Shown piece by piece: positions 16,878-24,001 of a stretch of 24,690 bases of DNA; the first letter of the stretch is position 1, and every line of letters starts with the position of its first letter. The DNA comes from Clostridia bacterium (GTDB lineage: Bacteria > Bacillota_A > Clostridia > Oscillospirales > Acutalibacteraceae), in contig JAFXNY010000162.1 of assembly GCA_017529165.1 (NCBI GenBank), positions 1 to 24,690 on the forward strand. Reading direction: 5' to 3'. The notes under the pieces are model-generated. The model worked only from the letters and a program-made list of their open reading frames with translations. It was not told the DNA's origin and ran no database searches. Both the position numbers and the translations under genes were made by a program.

Positions 16878-17450
16878 ATGAAAAAAGAAGTATTAGTTGA
16901 AGTATCTGCTCGCCATGTTCATGTAACTAAGGAAACGCTCGAAATACTTTTCGGGGCAGGTCACACGCTTACAAATAAAAAAGATTTATCACAACCGGGT
17001 CAGTTTGCCTGCGAAGAAAAGGTAACTATTGTTGGCGAAAAGGGCTCGCTTAAAGCTTCTATTTTAGGCCCTTGCCGTCCGGCAGACCAGGTTGAGTTGT
17101 CGCTCACAGACGCTCGCACAATAGGCGCAGTAGCACCAATTCGCGAGTCTGGAGACACAAAGGGCTCGGGAGTTTGCAAGCTCGTAGGTCCTTGCGGTGA
17201 AGTTGAACTCAAAGAGGGCGTAATTGCCGCTAAAAGGCATATCCACGCAACACCTGAGGATGCCCAAAAATACGGCCTTAGCGATAAGCAGATAGTAAGC
17301 GTTAAAATACCTACAGAGGGCAGAGCGCTTATATTTGATGATGTGGTAGTAAGAGTTAGTGAAAATTATGCGCTTGCTATGCATATAGATACCGATGAAT
17401 CAAATGCCGCCGCTATAAAAGGCACGGTTATGGGTGAAATACTTGCCTGA
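16878..17450 (+). CDS. pduL: PduL-type phosphate acyltransferase
   Basis: A zinc-dependent phosphotransacylase that interconverts acyl-CoA and acyl phosphate and is unrelated to Pta. The 190-aa protein contains both beta-barrel repeats with conserved metal-binding histidines: SARHVHV (H13, H15), AKRHIHAT (H121, H123) and AMHIDTDE (H169). The core starts almost at the first residue, so there is no N-terminal encapsulation peptide of the kind that sends Salmonella PduL into microcompartments. No shell-protein or diol-dehydratase gene is nearby. I infer a cytosolic enzyme, probably acetyl-CoA to acetyl phosphate, working with an acetate kinase encoded elsewhere. AAGGAAG precedes the ATG. Confidence 0.9.
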   Translation: MKKEVLVEVSARHVHVTKETLEILFGAGHTLTNKKDLSQPGQFACEEKVTIVGEKGSLKASILGPCRPADQVELSLTDARTIGAVAPIRESGDTKGSGVCKLVGPCGEVELKEGVIAAKRHIHATPEDAQKYGLSDKQIVSVKIPTEGRALIFDDVVVRVSENYALAMHIDTDESNAAAIKGTVMGEILA

Positions 17451-18528
17451 TAGCATAGGGCTTTATATCCACATACCGTTTTGCAATAAAAAGTGCCTTT
17501 ACTGCGATTTTTATTCGGCGTGTTTTAATAAAAAGGTATATGAAGACTTCCTTTCGGCACTTTTCCGTGAGATAAAAGCGTGGGGCAAAAAAATAAACCG
17601 CAGTGTAGATACGGTTTATTTTGGCGGAGGAACCCCCTCGATTTTAGGGGAAGACATAATTCCGCTTATGTCGGTTATTAAAGAAAGCTTTAATGTCAGT
17701 GAAAGTGCTGAGATAACCGCCGAATGTAACCCGAATAACTGCCTTGAGTTTTTACCCTCGGCAAAAGAAAGCGGTGTAAACCGCCTTTCTTTCGGTGTGC
17801 AGGCGGGGGATAATAGCCGTCTTAAAGCACTTGGCAGAACGCATACGGCAGAGGACTGCAAGCAGGCGGTAAACCTTGCAAGGCAGTTAGGTTTTGATAA
17901 CATATCGGTAGATATAATGATTGCCTTGCCGGATAGCAATCGTGTAACGCTTAAAGAGGATATAGATTTTATACTGTCTCTAAACCCAGAGCATATATCT
18001 GCATATATGCTTAAAATAGAGGAAAACACCGCATTTTATATTAGACAAAGCAGTCTTAATTTGCCGGATGAAGACCAAGCGGCTAAACAGTACCTTACTC
18101 TTTGCAGTGAGCTTGAAGCAATAGGCTATGAGCATTACGAAATATCGAGCTTTGCGAAAAGAAACCTAAAGAGTCGGCATAATCTTAAGTATTGGCGGGA
18201 CTTAGAGTATTTAGGCATAGGTCCGTCTGCTCACTCGTTTATTTCGGGCAAAAGATTTTATTATCCGAGGGATATTAAAGCGTTTATTAAGGGAAACGAC
18301 CCTGTAAGTGACGGTACCGGCGGAGGTAAAACAGAGCGTATAATGTTAGGTCTTCGCACAAATGACGGTGTGCCAACATCACTTTTATCAGATGTTCAGC
18401 TTAAAAGGACACCAGCTTTTGAAAAGGCAGGTCTTTTGAATATTAAGGACAGCAAAATCTATCTTACCGATAGAGGAATGCTACTTTCTAACAGTATTAT
18501 AACGGAGCTTTTGTATGAAGACATATAA
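17434..18528 (+). CDS. hemW: HemW-like radical SAM heme chaperone
   Basis: A radical SAM protein of the HemN/HemW family. The cluster motif is C17-x3-C21-x2-C24 followed by D-F (CNKKCLYCDF). True coproporphyrinogen dehydrogenases (HemN) have an extra Cys two residues after the last one; here it is F26, which points to HemW, a heme-binding chaperone. Also seen: FGGGTPSIL, SFGVQAGD, EHISAYMLKIEENT and GIGPSAHSF, with the HemN-type C-terminal winged-helix region at the end. The GTG at 17434 is the first in-frame start and lies in the end of pduL with AAAGG upstream. It overlaps the next gene by 14 nt. Clostridial genomes commonly annotate this gene as hemW even where heme use is limited. Confidence 0.86.
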   Translation: MKYLPDSIGLYIHIPFCNKKCLYCDFYSACFNKKVYEDFLSALFREIKAWGKKINRSVDTVYFGGGTPSILGEDIIPLMSVIKESFNVSESAEITAECNPNNCLEFLPSAKESGVNRLSFGVQAGDNSRLKALGRTHTAEDCKQAVNLARQLGFDNISVDIMIALPDSNRVTLKEDIDFILSLNPEHISAYMLKIEENTAFYIRQSSLNLPDEDQAAKQYLTLCSELEAIGYEHYEISSFAKRNLKSRHNLKYWRDLEYLGIGPSAHSFISGKRFYYPRDIKAFIKGNDPVSDGTGGGKTERIMLGLRTNDGVPTSLLSDVQLKRTPAFEKAGLLNIKDSKIYLTDRGMLLSNSIITELLYEDI

Positions 18529-19120
18529 GATACATCTTATCCGCCAAGGGCTTACCGAGGCAAATATTAAAGGTCAGTATATAGGAAACCGTACTGATAT
18601 GCCGCTAAATAGCAGCGGCATAGACGAACTGCGTATGTTAAGGGATACTGTAGATTATCCAGATATCCAGTGCCTTTATACTTCGCCTTTGCTTCGTTGC
18701 AGAGAAACTGCTAATATTTTATATCCCGATACCGATTACAAGGTAGTGGACGAGTTTAGTGAATACGATTTCGGAGAGTTTGAGGGGAAAACCGCAAAGG
18801 AGCTTGAAAAAGATGAAAACTTCCTTCTTTGGACCTCCGGCAAAATCGCCGAAGCACCAGGCGGAGAAAGTAGTGAAAACTTTATAAAGCGTTTGGCTTT
18901 AGGTTTTCGCATAGTAGTTGAGGATATGATGAAAAACGGTGCGTCAAGTGCCGGAGTAATAATGCACGGCGGAGCTATTATGATGCTGCTCGCTTCCTGT
19001 GCGGTTCCTCGCCGTAAATCAGTAGAGTGGCAGTGCGATGCCGGTAGAGGCTTTTCGGTTATGGTAACACCGTCAATTTATCATTCGAGCGGTATTATTG
19101 AAGTTTACGATAACATATAG
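18515..19120 (+). CDS. Histidine-phosphatase (phosphoglycerate mutase-like) family protein with altered active site
   Basis: The 201-aa protein follows the fold of the histidine phosphatase superfamily from end to end: N-terminal [29 protein letters not shown] with R61, [10 protein letters not shown] with the acid E83, and [10 protein letters not shown] with H151. In the family the first motif is R-H-G, where His accepts the phosphate. Here it is R10-Q11-G12, encoded CGC CAA GGG. The catalytic His is thus replaced while R10, R61, E83 and H151 are kept. Either it is a pseudo-enzyme that binds phosphate ligands or it uses another mechanism; a sequencing error (CAA for CAT/CAC) is also possible. 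It overlaps hemW by 14 nt and has GGAG 7 nt before the ATG. Confidence 0.85.
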   Translation: MKTYKIHLIRQGLTEANIKGQYIGNRTDMPLNSSGIDELRMLRDTVDYPDIQCLYTSPLLRCRETANILYPDTDYKVVDEFSEYDFGEFEGKTAKELEKDENFLLWTSGKIAEAPGGESSENFIKRLALGFRIVVEDMMKNGASSAGVIMHGGAIMMLLASCAVPRRKSVEWQCDAGRGFSVMVTPSIYHSSGIIEVYDNI

Positions 19121-19128
19121 GAGAACAT

Positions 19129-19815
19129 ATGGTTAATATCGGAAATGATTGGGACGATATATTAAAAGACGAGTTCGAGAGGTCCTACTATAAACAATTG
19201 CGTTTGTTTCTCAAAAACGAGTATTCCCGCTATAACATTTACCCCGATATGTATGATATATTCAGCGCCCTTAAATTAACCTCATTTGAAGATACAAAGG
19301 TTGTAATAATAGGGCAGGACCCGTATCACGGTGCCGGTCAGGCGCACGGTCTTTGCTTTTCGGTAAAGCCGGGCATAGAACCTCCGCCCTCACTTAAAAA
19401 TATTTTTACAGAGCTTAAAGACAATTTGGGAATAAATATTCCGCCTCATTACGGATACTTAATCTCTTGGGCAAAGCAAGGCGTGCTTATGCTTAATTCG
19501 GTGCTTACAGTCCGTGAGGGTCAGGCGAACAGCCATAAAGGCAAGGGCTGGGAGATTTTTACCGATAGGGTAATTTCCGAGCTTAACAGGAAACAGACGC
19601 CGGTGGTATTTCTTTTGTGGGGTGCTTCTGCCAGAAAAAAGGCAGAAATTATAACAAATGAAAACCATAAAAAGCTTGTAAGCGTTCATCCGAGTCCGCT
19701 CTCTGCTTATGGCGGTTTTTTCGGGTGCAAGCATTTTTCGAGGGCAAATGAAATCTTAATAAACAGCGGTCAATCACCTATTGATTGGTCTATAAAAGGA
19801 GAGTGTGAATTATGA
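19129..19815 (+). CDS. ung: Uracil-DNA glycosylase, family 1
   Basis: Removes uracil from DNA after cytosine deamination or dUMP incorporation, the first step of base-excision repair. The 228-aa chain has the water-activating motif GQDPYHG (63-68 region, D64, H67), QAHGLCFSV, the uracil-binding region [20 protein letters not shown] (split in the family into LLLN and NSH parts), and the DNA-insertion loop HPSPLSA with H187. This is the normal full length. GGAG lies 5 nt ahead of the ATG. The last 4 nt overlap the AbrB-type gene (ATGA). Confidence 0.96.
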   Translation: MVNIGNDWDDILKDEFERSYYKQLRLFLKNEYSRYNIYPDMYDIFSALKLTSFEDTKVVIIGQDPYHGAGQAHGLCFSVKPGIEPPPSLKNIFTELKDNLGINIPPHYGYLISWAKQGVLMLNSVLTVREGQANSHKGKGWEIFTDRVISELNRKQTPVVFLLWGASARKKAEIITNENHKKLVSVHPSPLSAYGGFFGCKHFSRANEILINSGQSPIDWSIKGECEL

Positions 19816-20075
19816 GGTCAACCGGAATGGTAAGAGCAGTTGATAAAATGGGCAGGGTGGTAATACCCAAAGAAATCAGGGCACAGCTCGATGTAAAAAA
19901 CGATGTTGACAGCTTTGAGATTTATATGGAGGGCGACAGCGTAATTCTCCGCAAATATCAGCCAACCTGCATTTTTTGCAAAAACATAGCCGATAGCGTA
20001 GAGCTTGACGGCCATGTCGTATGCAAAAACTGTATAGATAAGCTTAATAAGTTAAAAGAAACAACAGAAGAATAA
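19812..20075 (+). CDS. AbrB/SpoVT-type transcriptional regulator with C-terminal zinc ribbon
   Basis: An 87-aa DNA-binding protein. Residues 1-48 form an AbrB-type swapped-hairpin domain ([20 protein letters not shown], then [15 protein letters not shown]). Residues 53-74 add C53-x2-C56 and C71-x2-C74 (CIFC ... CKNC), a likely zinc ribbon. AbrB proteins act as transition-state regulators in Bacillus, and this shape is frequent in Clostridia. It is coupled to ung by an ATGA overlap and is the last gene before the palindromic terminator. Targets are unknown; control of its own operon is possible but not shown. AAAAGGAGA provides a good ribosome binding site. Confidence 0.88.
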   Translation: MRSTGMVRAVDKMGRVVIPKEIRAQLDVKNDVDSFEIYMEGDSVILRKYQPTCIFCKNIADSVELDGHVVCKNCIDKLNKLKETTEE

Positions 20076-20104
20076 AAAAACGAACCCCGCGGGGTTCGTT
20101 TTTT
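20074..20104. terminator. Bidirectional intrinsic terminator
   Basis: An 18-nt perfect palindrome CGAACCCCGCGGGGTTCG (20081-20098) is flanked by seven A on the left and six T on the right. It works as hairpin plus U run in both directions and separates the convergent AbrB-type gene and the dehydrogenase gene, whose TAA stop lies in the T run. Confidence 0.93.
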
Positions 20105-20861
20105 AAGTTTTTGCCATTTTCATAACTATAGAGTGCGGTAATATTTTTGCGACAAGCCTATAAAACTTGTAAAAAAGCTTGTTCGTATAAACCGCTTTTT
20201 CCTTTCCTGAAGCCTTAAGAGTTTTTTCTGCCATTTCTTTAACATTTACTCTCGGCAGAGTGTCAAATGTGTGGCTTGCGCCCTTATTTATGTTTGCCAC
20301 AGGCAAAAACTCGGTATCCATAGGCCCCGGGCAACAGGCAAGAACATTGATGTGTTTATACTTTAGCTCTTCTCGCAGTGCCCTCGAAAGGCTCATAATA
20401 TATGCCTTTGTTGAGCTGTATGTTGCCATTCTGATATTTGGCGCAAAGGAGGCTATAGAGCAGGTGTTAATAATCTCTGCTTTTTCTTTCATAAACGGCA
20501 GGCATATACCGGTAACGGCAGTTACGGCCTCACAGTTAAGCCTTACCATATCTGCATTGTCTGTGGTAGATATTTCCTCAAAGAAGCCTAACTTCCCAAA
20601 ACCGGCATTGTTTATTAAAAGCACAATATCGGAGCCTTGCTTTGTAAGCGTTTCTTTTAGAGTTTCATAGGAACTATTGCTTTTAAGGTCAAGCGGGAGA
20701 GGATATATAATATCTCCGTATTTGCTTTTTAGCTCTTTTAATCGGTCTTCTCTTCTCGCTATAACTATAATTGTTTCGATTTCTTTTCGGTTTTCTAAAA
20801 CTGCTTTTACAAACTCGTAGCCTAGTCCGGAAGAAGCGCCCGTTATAACTGCTGTTTTCAT
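20103..20861 (-). CDS. Short-chain dehydrogenase/reductase (SDR) family protein
   Basis: A 252-aa Rossmann-fold NAD(P)H-dependent oxidoreductase. The dinucleotide site is TGASSGLG at 7-14, with ARRE at 35-38 suggesting preference for NADPH (inference). NNAG lies at 84-87 and the catalytic triad is S135, Y148 and K152 (YSSTK). The PGPMDTEF segment near 185 is typical of classical SDR proteins of the YqjQ/DltE type. The C-terminal 30 residues are basic and hydrophobic and may touch the membrane. The start lies 8 nt after the prfC stop with an AGGTG ribosome binding site, so both genes are probably co-transcribed. The substrate cannot be derived. Confidence 0.87.
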   Translation of the reverse strand: MKTAVITGASSGLGYEFVKAVLENRKEIETIIVIARREDRLKELKSKYGDIIYPLPLDLKSNSSYETLKETLTKQGSDIVLLINNAGFGKLGFFEEISTTDNADMVRLNCEAVTAVTGICLPFMKEKAEIINTCSIASFAPNIRMATYSSTKAYIMSLSRALREELKYKHINVLACCPGPMDTEFLPVANINKGASHTFDTLPRVNVKEMAEKTLKASGKEKAVYTNKLFYKFYRLVAKILPHSIVMKMAKT

Positions 20862-20869
20862 ATTTTCAC

Positions 20870-22459
20870 CTATTCTCGGCTGAACTCTTCGAGTATCAGA
20901 CCGTTATTCTTTTCGAGTGCCCAGTTTATATTCCATTCGCTTGTAAAGATAAGCAGATTGTTGCCCTTGAAATCTTGTACCCACTTTGTATCGGAGGTTA
21001 TGTTAAGGCTTTTAACATCGATATTATCTCCCTTTATCCAGCGTATAAACTGGTAGGGCATATTATTTCTTATTACCTCAACACCGTACTCATTTTTAAG
21101 CCTGTATTCGAGCACTTCAAACTGGAGCACTCCCACAACGCCTACTATTACTCGCTCCATACCGGTATTAGGCTCGTGGAATATTTGTATTGCGCCCTCC
21201 TGTGCTATTTGCTCTACACCCTTTACAAACTGCTTTCTTTTAAGGCTGTCCTTGTGTTCAATTACCGCAAAATGCTCGGGGGCAAATGTGGGTATTCCCT
21301 CAAACTGCACTTTTTTTGCCTTGTCACAAACGGTATCGCCTATTGAGAAAATACCGGGGTCAAACACACCTATTATATCGCCGGCATAGGCTTCATTTAT
21401 TATCTGCCGGTTATCCGCCATCATTTGTTGGGGTTGTGAAAGTCTTAGTGTCTTGCCGGACTGAACATGCAAATATTCTTTATCTCGCTGGAACTTGCCG
21501 GAGCATATACGCATAAAGGTCATACGGTCACGGTGTGCCTTGTTCATATTTGCCTGTATTTTGAATACGAAGGCGGAAAAATGCTCGTCTTCAGGGGTTA
21601 TTTCACCTGATTTTGTCGCTCTAAGTAGCGGAGGAGTAGTCATCTTAAGGAAGTTTTCGAGGAATGGCTGTACACCGAAATTAGTAAGCGCAGAGCCAAA
21701 GAAAACGGGGGTAAGCTTTCCGCATCTCACTTTTTCTAAATCGAAATCAAAGCTTGCTCCGTCTAAAAGCTCAATTTGGTCTACAAGCTCTCGCCGAGCA
21801 TACTCTCCTATTAGACTGTCAAGCTTTTCAGTATCGGTTATATCGCAACGCACCGCATCAAGCTTCATCTGTCCCTTGTGCATATCTCCAAAGGCTAAAA
21901 TCTGCCGTTTATCCCTATCAAAAACGCCCTTAAAGTCAACACCGCTTCCTATCGGCCAGTTTATAGGATATGTGCCGATACCAAACTCTTTTTCAAGCTC
22001 ATCTAAAAGCTCAAATGGGTCCCGTGCATCACGGTCAAGCTTGTTTATAAATGTAAATATGGGTATATGGCGCATAGCCGTAACCTTAAAAAGCTTTCTC
22101 GTTTGCGGCTCAATACCCTTTGCCGCATCTATAACCATAACAACACTATCAGCTGCCATAAGGGTACGGTAGGTGTCCTCCGAGAAATCCTGGTGGCCCG
22201 GTGTATCAAGTATGTTTATGCAAAAGCCGTCATACTGGAATTGCATAACGGATGAGGTTATAGAAATACCTCTTTGCTTTTCGAGTTCCATCCAGTCCGA
22301 AACAGCGTGCTTTGCCGTGGCTTTGCCTTTAACCGAGCCTGCTGTTTGTATGGCGCCTCCGTAAAGGAGTAGCTTTTCAGTAAGCGTTGTTTTTCCTGCG
22401 TCAGGGTGTGATATTATCGCAAATGTCCTCCGGCGCAGTATTTCATCACGAAATTGCAA
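20870..22459 (-). CDS. prfC: Peptide chain release factor 3 (RF3)
   Basis: A translational GTPase that removes RF1/RF2 from the ribosome after peptide release. The G domain has SHPDAGKTTLTE (G1, about 17-28), DTPGHQDFSEDTYR with DTPGH at 85-89, and NKLDRD from 139; domain II and the RF3-specific C-terminal domain follow. The frame is open to an ATG at 22477, but GGAGG lies inside that extension, 8 nt before a TTG at 22459. The TTG start gives 529 aa, equal to the Escherichia coli length, so I use it. It is the first gene of a two-gene minus-strand unit with a good promoter. Confidence 0.94.
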   Translation of the reverse strand: MQFRDEILRRRTFAIISHPDAGKTTLTEKLLLYGGAIQTAGSVKGKATAKHAVSDWMELEKQRGISITSSVMQFQYDGFCINILDTPGHQDFSEDTYRTLMAADSVVMVIDAAKGIEPQTRKLFKVTAMRHIPIFTFINKLDRDARDPFELLDELEKEFGIGTYPINWPIGSGVDFKGVFDRDKRQILAFGDMHKGQMKLDAVRCDITDTEKLDSLIGEYARRELVDQIELLDGASFDFDLEKVRCGKLTPVFFGSALTNFGVQPFLENFLKMTTPPLLRATKSGEITPEDEHFSAFVFKIQANMNKAHRDRMTFMRICSGKFQRDKEYLHVQSGKTLRLSQPQQMMADNRQIINEAYAGDIIGVFDPGIFSIGDTVCDKAKKVQFEGIPTFAPEHFAVIEHKDSLKRKQFVKGVEQIAQEGAIQIFHEPNTGMERVIVGVVGVLQFEVLEYRLKNEYGVEVIRNNMPYQFIRWIKGDNIDVKSLNITSDTKWVQDFKGNNLLIFTSEWNINWALEKNNGLILEEFSRE

Positions 22460-22493
22460 GATAAATACCTCCAACAAATCTTAAAACAGATAG

Positions 22494-22522
22494 ATTTTAC
22501 CACAATTTAATGTTTTATTCAA
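22494..22522 (-). promoter_or_regulatory. Promoter of the prfC-dehydrogenase unit
   Basis: On the minus strand TTGAAT (22522-22517) and TAAAAT (22499-22494) are separated by 17 nt. Transcription would start near 22487, just upstream of the GGAGG used by the TTG start of prfC. Confidence 0.72.
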
Positions 22523-22529
22523 CAAAATT

Positions 22530-22580
22530 AAGGAAAAACTAAAAAAAACACTTTACTTTTTTATTTTTGCAATGTATAAT
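22530..22580 (+). promoter_or_regulatory. Strong promoter with upstream A-tract for the secreted-protein gene
   Basis: TTTACT (22552-22557) and a perfect TATAAT (22575-22580) are separated by 17 nt. Directly upstream, 22530-22550 is nearly all A with an eight-A run, resembling an UP element. The expected leader is about 30 nt, ending in CGGAGG before the ATG at 22617. This promoter is back to back with that of prfC. Confidence 0.77.
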
Positions 22581-22616
22581 TAAGTATAACTAAAATTATC
22601 TTCGGAGGTTTTAATA

Positions 22617-23165
22617 ATGAAAAAGGTATTAGCAATCGTTCTTTGCGTATGCTTGGCACTCACGCTTTCAGTTTCTGCTATGGCAGCGGGAAGCCCTGAA
22701 AATAATGTTATTGTAAGAAAGGGCGATGCCTCAAAGCAGACAGGTGATACCAGTGCATCTTTCCCTGTTGATACTTTTGTTGAGGTTGCACCGGATAACA
22801 CAGTTACTGTTGTTGCAAATGAAAAAACATATGGTACCTTTAATAGCTGGAGTATTTATGTATTAAGAAATGTTGCAGGTACTTCTGGTGCATTGAAAGC
22901 TACTGCTGCTAAAGCGGGTGTTGATTACACTGTTGTAAGTGGCAATCTTAAGAGCAAAACATTGGTAATCAAGTCTATTAACAGACTTGCTGTTTGCGGC
23001 AACTACGGCGGTACTATTACCGATCCGCTCAGCGCAAGCACTGTTCCGGGCACTAAGCCGGATAAGTCACCTAAGCACGGCGATTTGAATGTTATGTACA
23101 TCGCTATTGCTATGCTTGCGGCAGGTGCAGTATTGTTTGGCGCAAAGCGTCAGCTTTCAAAATAA
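22617..23165 (+). CDS. Secreted, surface-anchored protein of unknown function with degenerate sorting signal
   Basis: A 182-aa protein that I do not recognise as a named family. Residues 1-23 form a clear Sec signal peptide (basic MKK, hydrophobic core, AMA-A cleavage). The mature part (24-150) is Thr/Val/Gly/Ala-rich and looks beta-rich, with one Cys at 127 and a Pro/Lys/Asp spacer at about 139-152. The end reads SPKHGD (151-156), a membrane helix at about 158-175 and a short KRQLSK tail. That is the layout of a cell-wall sorting signal; Clostridia often use SPKTGD, so His replaces Thr at the sortase cleavage position. It may therefore be retained as a C-terminally membrane-anchored protein. 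It has its own promoter and terminator. Alanine, glycine and threonine codons ending in T are more frequent here than in neighbours, perhaps reflecting high expression. Confidence 0.75.
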   Translation: MKKVLAIVLCVCLALTLSVSAMAAGSPENNVIVRKGDASKQTGDTSASFPVDTFVEVAPDNTVTVVANEKTYGTFNSWSIYVLRNVAGTSGALKATAAKAGVDYTVVSGNLKSKTLVIKSINRLAVCGNYGGTITDPLSASTVPGTKPDKSPKHGDLNVMYIAIAMLAAGAVLFGAKRQLSK

Positions 23166-23179
23166 TGGTTTATAAGATT

Positions 23180-23211
23180 ACAGACCTATGATAATCATAG
23201 GTCTGTTTTTT
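23180..23211 (+). terminator. Intrinsic terminator of the secreted-protein gene
   Basis: A perfect 12-bp stem ACAGACCTATGA (23180-23191) with its complement at 23195-23206 and a 3-nt loop, followed by a T run. It begins 15 nt after the stop codon. In the other direction the T tract is poor, so it is probably a weaker end for the small minus-strand gene. Confidence 0.92.
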
Positions 23212-23212
23212 G

Positions 23213-23392
23213 TTACTTAAACATAGTTTGAACGCCGTCAACTATTTCTCCCATAGCTTTAATTAGCTTTGTAGAGCCTTTTGTTATGTTGTGCTTGTCC
23301 TGCATAATCATCTTTCCTACAACAACGGCGGCGGCACCGGCAACCATTCCGGCACCCATACCTTTAATAAAGTTTGAAGAACTACTCTGCAT
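23213..23392 (-). CDS. Small 59-residue glycine-zipper membrane peptide
   Basis: A short frame opening with ATG at 23390-23392 behind a strong ribosome binding site AAGGGAGGTG, 9 nt spacing, and ending in TAA at 23213-23215. The product begins MQSSSSNFIKG, followed by a Gly/Ala/Val-rich hydrophobic segment at about 9-30 with G11, G15 and G19 spaced by four (a GxxxGxxxG zipper), and then a basic amphipathic tail with KHNITKGSTKLIKAMGEIVD. I judge it real from the ribosome binding site and the coherent membrane-plus-amphipathic design; it resembles small clostridial membrane proteins of unknown role, but I cannot name a family. The ribosome binding site lies within a hairpin (see the regulatory entry). 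No separate promoter is visible, so read-through from rfbC is likely. Confidence 0.7.
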   Translation of the reverse strand: MQSSSSNFIKGMGAGMVAGAAAVVVGKMIMQDKHNITKGSTKLIKAMGEIVDGVQTMFK

Positions 23393-23440
23393 AAAAAAAC
23401 ACCTCCCTTAAGGCTATTGTTGCCAAAGAAAGAGGTGTTT
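23393..23440 (-). promoter_or_regulatory. Hairpin with U run overlapping the ribosome binding site of the 59-residue gene
   Basis: In the minus-strand transcript, AAACACCTC (23440-23432) is exactly complementary to GAGGTGTTT (23405-23397). The 26-nt loop can hold an inner GGC/GCC pair (23424-23422 with 23414-23412). The right arm covers most of the Shine-Dalgarno, and seven T follow (23399-23393) right up to the ATG. The element can act as intrinsic terminator for the rfb operon or, in read-through transcripts, hide the ribosome binding site. Confidence 0.6.
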
Positions 23441-23447
23441 ATTTATT

Positions 23448-23999
23448 TTATTTTTTGTACTCACTAAACGGAGGATGTATTTTATCTTTATCGGATAGTT
23501 TAACTTCAAAGCCTTCGCTTATAGGCCACTTTATGCCGATATCCTTATCATTCCACATAAGACCGCCCTCGTCGTTTGGATGATAGTAATCATCTACCTT
23601 ATACACAAACTCCGCCTCGTCAGACAGCACTAAAAATCCGTGAGCAAAGTTTTTAGGAATAAAGAATTGCCGCTTATTTTCGGCTGAAAGGATAACGCCC
23701 TCCCATTTGCCGAATGTCGGCGAGCCCTCACGCAGGTCAACTGCAACATCAAAAACCTCGCCTTTAATACAGCGCACAAGCTTCGATTGGCTATATTGCT
23801 TTTGAAAGTGAAGACCCCTTAGCACTCCTTTTGTGGACATAGACTGATTGTCCTGAACAAAATCTACCTTAATTCCTCCGTCATAGAAGTCATGCTTTTG
23901 ATATGTTTCCATAAAATAGCCTCTTGAATCGCCGTAGGCTGTGGGCTCTACAATAATAACACCGTCAATAGAGGTTTTTATAAAATTAAACTTTCCCAC
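23448..23999 (-). CDS. rfbC: dTDP-4-dehydrorhamnose 3,5-epimerase RfbC
   Basis: Epimerises C3 and C5 of dTDP-4-keto-6-deoxyglucose on the way to dTDP-L-rhamnose, a precursor for surface polysaccharides. The cupin core shows RGYFMETY, the catalytic base His in VLRGLHFQ (H64 from the chosen start), KLVRCIKGEVFDVAVDLR, PKNFAHGFLVLSD and the Tyr-containing FVYKVDDYYHP. The open frame begins at a TTG (24005) only 2 nt after GGAG; a GTG at 23999 is 8 nt after it, so I use the GTG (183 aa). It begins just after the rfbB stop, consistent with one operon. Confidence 0.92.
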   Translation of the reverse strand: MGKFNFIKTSIDGVIIVEPTAYGDSRGYFMETYQKHDFYDGGIKVDFVQDNQSMSTKGVLRGLHFQKQYSQSKLVRCIKGEVFDVAVDLREGSPTFGKWEGVILSAENKRQFFIPKNFAHGFLVLSDEAEFVYKVDDYYHPNDEGGLMWNDKDIGIKWPISEGFEVKLSDKDKIHPPFSEYKK

Positions 24000-24001
24000 A
24001 G

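Noticed and set aside
20260..20670. 136-codon plus-strand frame inside the dehydrogenase gene
   Set aside because: It is antisense to a well-supported SDR gene, has no ribosome binding site and no recognisable domain; it is a shadow of that gene.
21495..22172. 225-codon plus-strand frame antisense to prfC
   Set aside because: Ser-rich low-complexity translation typical of antisense shadow, no ribosome binding site, and prfC on the other strand is unambiguous.
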